From: Polytrichum commune
Lineage: Eukaryota > Streptophyta > Polytrichopsida > Polytrichales > Polytrichaceae
NCBI GenBank assembly: GCA_950295325.1
Contig: OX485809.1
Span: 13,952,001-14,016,000, forward strand
DNA: 64,000 nt
Reading direction: 5' to 3'
In this document: piece by piece, positions 34,590 to 42,889 of the stretch
Position numbering within the stretch: the first letter of the stretch is position 1
How the letters are laid out: each line of letters opens with the position of its first letter
The notes under the pieces: generated by a model
What the model saw: the letters and a program-made list of their open reading frames with translations, nothing else
Told to the model about the DNA's origin: nothing
Database searches by the model: none
Position numbers and translations under genes: made by a program

Positions 34590-35570
34590 GGTATTGTCCT
34601 TGTAGAAATCTTTGGGGGCATTGGCATAGGTTTGGCAGCAGTGTTGGAGGCTGGGATTACAGTTAGGCGATATATTCATGTGGATAATGGATATGCAGCC
34701 AACAGAGCCGTCCGACACCACATCCAACAATTGTTGTTGAGGTACCCCGCACAATTGTCAGCCTCTGCCATTCTTGGATGTTGTGGTCAACTTCCTCAAG
34801 ATGTCACTATGATTAGTGATGAGAATTTGAGAAGATTGGGTCACGTGGATTTAATTATTGCAGGATGGCATTGTCAAGGTCATTCACGGGCAGGAACTGG
34901 CCAGGGTTTGGATGATCCTAGGTCTAGTTTGTTCGCGAATTTGATGCGATTAACACAATGGTGGTTTACCCACCAATCAATTCCGCCAGGGTACATTTTT
35001 GAAAATGTGCCATTATTGGGTGATACACGGTACAAAGTGGTGAAGGATGGTGAGTACATTAACCAAATTCTGGGTACTCCAACATTTATGGATGCTGCAT
35101 CCTTGGGATCCTTTGTTCATCGGCCTCGTTGGTTTTGGACCAATTTGGTATCACCTCAGGTGCTTTCAGCGGCGATCGCCCGCATTCCCCGCCTTATAGA
35201 TCGCAAGGTGGATGACATTTTAGATACTCATCGTGTTTCGTTGGCAGTAACCAAGGATGACACCTTGCCATTTGCAATAATTAACAAGGTGGGAATTCCG
35301 AGAGGTGCACTACCTACTTTTGTGACATATCCACGGTCTTTTGCATTTCGATCTCGTGGACCAGGCATGGTTTGGGATTTAAAAATTCCAAACTTATGAT
35401 GAGCCTACGGCAGATGAGCGGGAACGAGCCATGGGTTTTCCTACAGGCACCACGGCTGCTCATGGGCTTCAGGAAGGTCAGAGACGTTTCCTATTGGGAC
35501 AAGCTATGGATCTCAATAGCATGGTGTGGATAATTGGAATTTGTCTTGCTGCTCAACAACGTATGGATGA
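34590..35570 (+). pseudogene. DNMT3-like cytosine-5 DNA methyltransferase domain in a retrotransposon
   Basis: Motif I is VLVEIFGGIGIGLAAV (from 34596), the S-adenosylmethionine site. Motif IV is AGWHCQGHSRAG, with the catalytic Cys at 34872-34874; most C5 methyltransferases have Pro before it, here His. Motif VI is FENVPLL (about 34998). A DNMT3-type motif VIII region reads AASLGSFVHRPRWFWTNL. After it come TFVTYPRS and, across a frame change near 35390, a motif X-like region with RERAMGFPTGTT and FLLGQAMDLNSM (35419-35515). The order and spacing resemble the DNMT3 group more than DNMT1/CMT. The domain would methylate cytosine in DNA, perhaps the element's own copies. Frame change and Pro-to-His change suggest this copy is inactive. 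It sits between protease and reverse transcriptase. Confidence 0.88.
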
Positions 35571-36945
35571 CCAATTGCTTCCTCTGAGGGCAGAGAACAA
35601 TGGTCAGGGGGCAATAGAGCCGCAATCCAAGGATCACATGGAGGTCAATGACACCAACGGATTATTTTCTTTGAAACAACAGGTTGGAGAAGAGTTTCGA
35701 GCCTAACGTGTTTTTTCGGCTTTGGCCCAAGATTTTGGGAAGTTGGAGGCCCATAAAATGTTTCCACTTCTATTTCTTGGTGACACTTCATATGTGGGTA
35801 GTTATTTACCTACACAAATTGATTGTAGTGGAGAGGATACGCATTTGGATTCAAGTACAGATGATGGGGGCAAAGGTGTTGCCCTCTCCACGGACTAGCA
35901 ATCACAGGTTGTACTGGCACCAAGTGGCAATCTTTCTATGAAGAAGGAAACCACGGAGTTTGACGATTGGCCAATTGAAGTGGGGCCAAAACTTACTGGT
36001 GTCGAAGCACGAAAGGTACGGGCATTTATTCGCTCTTACCGTAATTGTTTTGCCTTTAGTCTTCATGATCTTGAAGGATATAAAGGTAAACATGTTCGTA
36101 TTCAACTCGAGGATGACCATCCTATTTTTAGACGACTGTACAGACTTAGTACATCTGAAAGGTTGGGTGTTCAAACTCGATGTCAAGAATTATTGGCAGC
36201 GGAATTGATTGAACTCTCCAATGGAGAGTATGTTTGTACCACGGTTATGCCTTCAAAGAAAGATATCTTTGGCAACTGGACGGAAAAACGGATGTGTGGT
36301 GATTATCGTCCAGTCAACCGCAAGACCAAGTCGGATCGATATCCAATGCCGATGCCAGAGGAATTGTTTGATGCACTGGGATTTGCTAGAATCTTCAGCA
36401 CTCTGGATTTGAGGTCTGGTTATCATCAATTACCTTTGTTGTTGGGTGATCGGATAAAGACCGCATTTTGGGGAATTGATAAAGATGGCAAGGATCAACT
36501 TTATCATTGGAAATTTTTGCCATTTGGTCTTAAGAATGCACCAGCTGAATTTCAACGGGTGATAGATCAATTATTGGCTGGTTTACCGTTTGCTAGATGT
36601 TACATTGATGATGTTATCATCTTTAGTAATAGTCCACAGGATCATGTGAGACATTTGCAAGCGGTATTTGAACGACTACAACGGTGGGGACTCCGTTTAC
36701 ATCATGGCAAATGTAAGTTTTTCCATGATCGATTGCCCTATTTAGGCCACATGATTGTTCCTGGCGGTCTTGGTGTGCAACAGGCGAAAGTGGATGTTTT
36801 GCACAAAATTCCCGCACCTAGTGATGTACCACGACTTCGGGCATTTCTAGGATTGGCAAATTATTATAGAAAGTTTGTCAAAAACTTTAGTTTGATTGCC
36901 AAACCTCTCACCATTCTCACGGGAAAAAACCAACCATGGATTTAG
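35571..36945 (+). pseudogene. Reverse transcriptase (gypsy type)
   Basis: The frame from about 35395 continues through TAA (35704-35706) and TAG (35896-35898), then is open from 35938 to 36945. Reverse-transcriptase motifs are present in order: DYRPVNRKTKSDRYPMP, FSTLDLRSGYHQLPL, LPFGLKNAPAEFQRV, the catalytic CYIDDVIIF (YIDD at 36601-36612), and YLGHMIVPGGLGV, then the thumb FLGLANYYRKFVKNF. The catalytic aspartates are intact. The frame is cut by TAG at 36943-36945, where related elements usually have Trp (TGG) at the connection to RNase H. It would copy element RNA into DNA. Confidence 0.93.
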
Positions 36946-37440
36946 AGTCGGGAACAACAACATGCATTTGATACATTGAAGCAGAGGCTCGGTTCAACGC
37001 AAGTGCTTCGACGCCCGGATGTGTCTAGAGCTTTTCAATTGCACACGGATTGGAGTGCAGTGGGATTGGGAGCGGTATCGATACAGAAAGATGAAGAGAA
37101 AAAGGAATATGTGGTGGCTTATGCATCTAGAAGCAATAATAATGCTGAATCTAATAATTCTTCTTATGAAGGCGAGGCCTTGGCGGCCGTTTGGGCCATT
37201 GCACATTTTCGACCTTATTTGTATGGGCAAAAAATTACTTTGGTGACTGATCATCAGTCTTTAAAATGGCTTATGAAATCAGATAAACTCACCGGGAAAC
37301 TTGCTAGGTGGACATTATTACTTCAAGAATATGACTTTGAAGTTGTTCACCGAGCAGGAATTGCCAACTTGGATGCAGACGGATTGTCTCGCAATTCAAG
37401 TCCTTTAGATGAGGATTTAACTGGAGCCAGGTGGCATGGA
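36946..37440 (+). CDS. RNase H domain
   Basis: This is the first part of a frame open from just after the TAG at 36943 to 39063. It contains AFDTLKQRL, then LHTDWSAVGLGAV with the first catalytic Asp, SSYEGEALAAVWAI with the catalytic Glu, LVTDHQSLKWLM with the next Asp, and ends RAGIANLDADGLSR. This is a standard Ty3/gypsy RNase H that removes the RNA template. All key acidic residues are visible. Confidence 0.92.
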
Positions 37441-37539
37441 GATTGTGATCGTGAGGCAGTGCCGGGTTGGCATGCTGCCACATATATTACAATGATGTCG
37501 GGATTGGCTGCTGAGATCCTTGTGAAAGAACAAGATGAG

Positions 37540-38830
37540 GAGGTTGATAAATCTCTCGTTGTTAGTGATATGTGGGAAGATCAGGCGGTCTTGCACAAAC
37601 TTCAACAAGGGATATTTCCTCTTAGACTATCTGCTATGGAGCGAGATAGAATTAGCCATCGAATAACAAGGTTTCGTTGGGCAAACGGCTTGTTATTTCG
37701 TGTGTGGCCAAACGGAACGAGGTGCATCGTTCCAAGGCCATATCAAAGAGCTTCTTTAGTGCGGCAAGTGCACGAGGAGTTTGGAGATTTTGGAGTGCGA
37801 AGGACACACTCTATGTTGCGCAACCAATATTGGTGGACTGGTATGTATCAACAGGTTGCCACTTATGTTTCTCGGTGTGAAGTATGTGACCGGGTCAGGT
37901 CAAGTTTTAATACTTTATCACCTCAACTTCAGCCTTTACCTATTATGGGCTTGGGATATCGTTGGTATTTGGATTTTGCCGGACTGCTTACTATCACTCC
38001 ACGTGGAGCAAAGTATGTACTTGCGATGGTGGAACATTTTAATAAGTGGATTGAACTCGTGGCTCTTCCCCAAAATTCCTCAGAATTGGCGGCTATGGCA
38101 TTTTTTGATCGAGTTTTGGCACGGTTTGGAGCACCTGCAGAGGTGTTGACGGATCAAGGGAGAGAATTTCTTAGATCTTTCGAGGCTTTGTGTACTAAGG
38201 CTTTGATTGATCATCGAACAACTTCCAGAGATCACCCTGAGGCAGATGGCTTAGCCGAACGAGTTGTTCAGACTGTCAAGCGCGGTTTGCAGAAGTATGG
38301 GTTGTTTCATGGCAACCATCGCGATTGGGACTTGATGTTACCATGGATAGCAATGGGTTACCGTTTCAACAGGCAAGCATCTTTGGCATCCTATAGTCCT
38401 TACCAACTCTTGTATGGACGGGAACCAATTTTACCTAGCTCTGTGCGAGAGAAATTGGCTCATGTGGTAAACTTGGATGATCCAGATGTTTGGGCTCAAT
38501 GTCTTCATGACCGAGCAGAATTCTTTCAAAAGGCCATGCCTATGGCCATGAAGAACTTAAACATAGCTCAACATCGTGATACATTACGGTATGCCCGGAT
38601 CCGCAGTGGAGCTTATCGACCTCAAGTTCGTAGATTTTCCAAGGGGGATTATGTTTACTTGCAACAGGAGACGCCTACGACATTGGATGTCAAGGCTGGG
38701 CGCACAATTTTGCGGGTAAAAGATGTTTTACCAAGTGGTATATTATTGCTTGAAGGCAAGGACGGACGGGAATGTCGTGAGCATTCAAAGAATTGTACTC
38801 CATGTCACCTTCCCATCGACGGCTCTGTGC
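37540..38830 (+). CDS. Integrase (gypsy type)
   Basis: The HHCC zinc-binding domain is seen as VHEEFGDFGVRRTHSML, then CEVC (about 37767-37895). The DDE core is complete: Asp in YLDFAG (37972-37974), Asp in LTDQGREF (38152-38154) and Glu in GLAERVVQTV (38257-38259), with 34 residues between the last two, as in the family. It would insert the cDNA into the genome. Downstream is the SH3-like region (KGDYVYLQQETP, then ILRVKDVLPSGILLLEG), followed not by a chromodomain but by a PHD finger. The frame is uninterrupted. Confidence 0.93.
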
Positions 38831-38865
38831 ATCCCGAGTTGGCGGTTGTACCACAGGGTCTGTCT

Positions 38866-39063
38866 TGTTATGTGTGTGGGGAGAAGAAAGGAGCTGCAAC
38901 GATGTTATTGTGCGACCATTGTCAACGTGGATGGCACATGGCATGTTTGACACCTCCCATTTTTATTCTTTCTTCTGGCAATTGGGTTTGTCCTCGTTGT
39001 CGGAAAGCCTCCCACTCCATGGTCATGATTAGGGACTTTGTGGATGTTTGCCACATGTCTTAG
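38866..39063 (+). CDS. C-terminal PHD finger on the integrase
   Basis: The last residues of the polyprotein contain all eight zinc ligands of a C4HC3 PHD finger: CYVC, LLCDHC, GWHMAC and CPRC (38866-39000), with the usual Trp before the His and the GNWVCP ending. PHD fingers read modified or unmodified histone H3 tails. Placed at the integrase C-terminus, it could steer integration to chromatin with a given mark, as chromodomains do in chromoviruses; this is inference. The frame ends with TAG at 39061-39063, and a TGA follows one codon later. Confidence 0.9.
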   Translation, partial: CYVCGEKKGAATMLLCDHCQRGWHMACLTPPIFILSSGNWVCPRCRKASHSMVMIRDFVDVCHMS

Positions 39064-39367
39064 TGGTGAAGTTGTTATCTAGTTGGTCGGAAGTTTTATG
39101 GGATTGAAAATCACATTGGGAGAGTTATCAAAGAATTCAACATAAATTGTTGAAGGCGATTAATGATGGGGCTCACATTGCATCCAGCCTACAATTCTTG
39201 GGTTACTTTCTCAACCATGAATTTAATTCCTTAGATTACCACTACCCAATTGGATATGTATAGATGTAGCAACAACTTCATCATGTTCAGCACCTCTACC
39301 GATGAGTGTGTTTGTTTCTAGCCGATTGGAGGGGCTCCTTATCTGCTAGGGAGGGCACTTGAAGAGG

Positions 39368-39986
39368 TGGTTGTTTAGCATATTAGTTTGCTATGTTTAT
39401 TTTGCTAATTGATGTAGATGACGACACTCGATCTGTTGTGTTTAACGATCTTAGTTTACACGACAGCTGTCACGTGAGGCGACATCGGGGGCTAAGTCAC
39501 GTCAAATTAGGAGTAAATGGAGTCCATGTGTGTTTGGATGGATTATGGACTCCATTGGGAGTCCTAGTTAGTTGTTCATCCACTCCATAGATGAAATCCA
39601 CATAGGATTGGGGTTATGTGGAGAGGAAGGCATCTTGACTTGCCATTGTTGTCAAGTCAAGTCTTGTGAGTGTGTTTTGAGAGAGAGAGAGCTTGTTGTT
39701 GCTATCTTATGGCTATGGTGTAGTAGATCATGAGTAAAGCCTTTGCATTCTTTCTCCATCACTTGCACTCTTAGATTCTCCCTTCGAGGAGTGAGAGATA
39801 GCTTGACTCTTGTGTGTGAATTTTAGAGTTTCTTAAGCTTTGTAAGGAGACTTCTTAGTTTCTTGAGCTTGGAGAGAGAAACCCTCATTGGTTGTTTAGC
39901 ATATTAGTTTGCTATGTTTATTTTGCTAATTGATGTAGATGACGACACTCGATCTGTTGTGTTTAACGATCTTAGTTTACACGACA
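39368..39986 (+). repeat. 3' LTR flanked by a 98-bp direct repeat
   Basis: The LTR-like segment 39468-39888 matches the 5' LTR start but stops after CCCTCAT. Immediately before (39368-39465) and after it (39889-39986) is the same 98-bp sequence, starting TGGTTGTTTAGCATATTAG and ending TTTACACGACA. The first copy follows a purine-rich GAAGAGG that could be part of the polypurine tract. The arrangement indicates a tandem duplication or recombination that removed the LTR end. Confidence 0.8.
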
Positions 39987-40218
39987 AAATGTCAAACCTA
40001 GATGGACCAAGACAGTAGAAGTTCATGGCGTACAATTTCTTGGCATATGGTTATTATGGCGTTATATAGTGTTGGACCTTGCAATAGGTACAGGATGCAC
40101 AAACAATAAAAATCTTGCAAGCTTACACACCTAGATTATGAAGGTATTAAACTGAACATTGTTTGAGTACAATATTCAACTGAAAATTCTACGAAATATT
40201 GCAACTTACATGGGTTAT

Positions 40219-40647
40219 TCACCTCAAGCAAAAAGTGAAGTAACGTTGTCCAAACGTGGAGTCAGATGATACCGAGTTCTGGGCTTTTTGAACAGCCCTA
40301 TGCACAGCAGAAGACACCCGCGGGGCGCAATTACTCACGAACAAGCCACGAGGAATGTCATGTGGATGTAGTTGAGCCATTCGTGAAACTTCCCGAAACA
40401 CAAATTTAGCATCTAAATCAGATGGAAAACATGTTTGCACATGCTTGACAAACAACACCTCATTGGATTCATCAAGCCTCCTCTCTCGCACCAAATCAAC
40501 CCCTTCTTGACTCTTGCATATCCGTGACTGAGTGAAGATTGCTGAAGACAATCCTGCAAATTCCAGTTCACCAAATATTGATGAGCAAGCCACACCTCCC
40601 TCGAGCAGGCTAAGGTATGCAGGTCCACATAATTCAATGCAACACAT
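40219..40647 (-). CDS. Unrecognised exon or remnant, 142 codons
   Basis: An open minus-strand frame containing LSLLEGGVACSSIFGELEF, RICKSQEGVDLVRERRLDE and FVFREVSRMAQLHPHDIP ends in TGA at 40219-40221. The composition looks protein-like and a possible splice acceptor lies near its upstream end. I recognise no domain. Its upstream flank (40640-40750) is repeated at 29672-29785 on the other side of the gypsy element, so it may belong to the same disrupted transposon-like locus as the minus-strand exons at 24.3-29.5 kb. Confidence 0.4.
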   Translation of the reverse strand: MCCIELCGPAYLSLLEGGVACSSIFGELEFAGLSSAIFTQSRICKSQEGVDLVRERRLDESNEVLFVKHVQTCFPSDLDAKFVFREVSRMAQLHPHDIPRGLFVSNCAPRVSSAVHRAVQKAQNSVSSDSTFGQRYFTFCLR

Positions 40648-41097
40648 ATTTCAAGACGTGATTCTGATCTATGGAAGATGCACAACAAGGAAAACTATCC
40701 GAATAACATCCGCATACCTTATGCACAAATTCCTTCAAACAAAGAGCTGAGATCATTTGAGAGGAGTCATGCTTTGACAATGCATATAATTATTATTTAC
40801 AGAGCTTTGTGAAGTAATTCCTCAACCTCATCTACCATGCCTCGATTAATTATAAAAAGTTGGAGTTGGCATGAGGTGCTTTTGATAACATTGGGACTGA
40901 TCTTTGAATACAACTATCTAAATGTGAATTATCCGAGTTATCTAGTTATGGAGCTCCTTGTTTAATTGATTAGTGCTCAAATGGGATACAATTATCTAGT
41001 TTCAATTACCCTTCCTATTATGTCTTGCTCAAATTTTCAGTTGGCCACCATTATTTGAAAACATTGTCCACAATGTCTTCCTTGTTTCAAGTTTCAG

Positions 41098-41214
41098 CAG
41101 ATTCAATGATTAGAACAACATGTGGCAATGTCTCAGTAAAGAGGCTATTGGGTACAACCATTGATGTCAATACAGGTGGAGGTGATATGCTTATTGGGTC
41201 CCTCTATGGAAATG
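41098..41214 (+). CDS. Isolated exon, FAM185A/DUF4097-like
   Basis: A 117-base exon begins after the acceptor GTTTCAG and ends at the donor GTATAG. It encodes DSMIRTTCGNVSVKRL and IDVNTGGGDMLIGSLYGN, the short beta-strand repeat pattern (GN-V-V, then GGGD-IGS-YG) typical of the FAM185A/DUF4097 adhesin-like family. Both ends have the same phase. Neighbouring exons were not found within the window, so it may be part of a host gene with long introns or a stray fragment. Confidence 0.45.
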
Positions 41215-41730
41215 GTATAGATTTCACAATTTTAGAATTGCAACCTCTTTCATACTTTCATTTATTAGTGTGTGCTCTCCCCTCAGCTGGTTGATTGGGA
41301 CTTTAGTAATGTTTTGTTATGATTTTGTCTTGTATTCTACATATTGCCCTTTCACATCTTTTTATAACAATTCTAATAAACTCCAAACATGGATAGGAAG
41401 GAAGATCCAGGGTTGCCTCGTGGAACTCCAGGGAGGTCAAATTCTAGATGCCAGATATCTGACTATAATTTTTTTCCTTAAAACAGAAGCCATTCATATT
41501 GATGAATGTGAACACTTACCTCTTGTGCATGCTCATGTATCTGCAACTCTACTGAACCCCCTGTTGTCACAATTCTTGCATTACTGAAGAATAAACATGT
41601 TGCAAGAAGTTATGTGCCTCCTTTTCTCCTTGGCAAGGATGTGAAAAGTCTACACAAACATAACCTTGTAACTAAACACATGACAATTATTATATCCTAA
41701 AGGCCCACATTGTTTAATCAAATCACATAC

Positions 41731-41962
41731 CAGATTGTTGCAAAGCAGTCTCATGGATTGCTCAATCCATAGGTGCTAAACCTCTAGCATTCAAACTTAT
41801 GCTAAAGATGATTGGGACATCAATCATCCGAATATTGTACATAAGCAACAAGTTGGCAACGAAAAATAGTCGGGTTTCTTTGACGGCAGGTTCTAAATCA
41901 AGACAACATTCTAGAACATGTGACCTACCCATCAACTCCGGATACATGGACTGAACCACGTT
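41731..41962 (-). pseudogene. Decayed exon, unrecognised
   Basis: On the minus strand, an exon-like block from a TTTTCAG acceptor to a GTATGT donor encodes VVQSMYPELMGRSHVLECC and RLFFVANLLLMYNIRMIDV, then has a TGA (41762-41764) before AIHETALQQS. The TGA could come from CGA. Another coding-like block on the same strand, about 42230-42120, contains VGKWASTHMKQWIVELV after an in-frame TAG. No family recognised; same orientation as the other decayed minus-strand exons. Confidence 0.4.
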
Positions 41963-42439
41963 CTGAAAACACATGCAAAGACAAGGAAAACACTTTGTAT
42001 CATCACACACCAGTCCAGGTTTTCTTCAGAACCCCGAGTGTCTCTTATTTGAAATACAATGAAATACCTTCAACATATAAGGTTTTACAAAATGAGATGT
42101 TGGTATCAGTTATGACAATTTCATGCAGAGACCAACTCAACTATCCACTGCTTCATGTGTGTGGATGCCCACTTTCCAACATAACTTCCCTATGCGGCCC
42201 TCCAAAATCTATTGCCATGTACCAGGTGAAACAGTCAATGAATAAAGCATGTCATAATCTAGGGGCAAAGCCTGTATGGACCAAAGAAACCTCGTGAAGG
42301 GCTCCAATTTCTCAACCGAGGATTAGTTTAGTTTTGGGGCAAGAATTGCTCTCTCCTAAAAGCATGCGCAGTGGACAAGTTTCAACAAGTCTTGTAAGGA
42401 CGTTTCCTTCTGAGTAGTCAAGTACTCTAGCTTCAAGTG

Positions 42440-42885
42440 TAAATTATCACCCGGTTGATGTTTGGGTAGCAGACACCCTGGGAGAGTACAAGCCCATCAA
42501 GGGAAAGGGGAGGAAATGACCAACATACAGATGGCCCGGGGGTGCCAATGACACCCGGCACGGGTGCCAAGCCACCCACATGTGGCGCCCACCCTCGCCA
42601 CTGCATTGTGAAACCATGAATGGCAACCCGCTTGCAACCCTATGCCCAAAACCCAAACCCGACACACAAAGAACGCCACCCAAAGGCTACCAAAGCGGTG
42701 GCGGTCACCCAATCGGGTAGACATGGCAACCGTCACCCATGTAAACCGGGTTACACCCAACATTTACCGACATGTACCCAAACTTCAGTGGCGGCGGCAG
42801 TCAGACTGCGGGTTTTAGTCAGAATGGCAGTGGATATAGACCCAGCCATCACCGCAGAGGAGGGTTGATTTGGACACAACTCCTT
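42440..42885. other. GC-rich unassigned stretch
   Basis: A CCCAC/GGGTG-rich island with no supported gene. Its right edge, GGACACAACTCCTTCTAGT at about 42872-42890, is an inverted, slightly changed copy of the first 19 bases of segment A/B (15753-15772) and abuts segment C. Confidence 0.45.
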
Positions 42886-42889
42886 CTAG

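Larger units (their letters stand above)
30397..39986 (+). mobile_element. Ty3/gypsy element carrying a DNA methyltransferase and PHD finger
   Basis: LTR-like copies at 30397 and 39468 bracket a polyprotein in the order gag, aspartic protease, C5 cytosine methyltransferase, reverse transcriptase, RNase H, integrase, PHD finger. Ty3/gypsy order (integrase after RNase H) is clear. No 5-bp target duplication is evident because the 3' end is rearranged: a 98-bp sequence is repeated on either side of the 3' LTR. The polyprotein has in-frame stops at 32109, 32916, 33599, 35704, 35896 and 36943 and frame changes near 33560, 33795 and 35390, so this copy cannot make the full product. Retrotransposon-borne methyltransferases have been reported in charophytes and dinoflagellates. 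Confidence 0.93.

Noticed and set aside
5592-36945. Possible reassigned genetic code (TAA/TAG read as Gln), because most in-frame stops are TAA or TAG at Gln-compatible places.
   Set aside because: Long conserved frames (for example 36976-39063) use no TAA or TAG, several other decayed frames have TGA (5736, 26519, 41762, 47628), and C-to-T decay explains all of them. Host transcripts or suppressor tRNAs would be needed to revive the idea.
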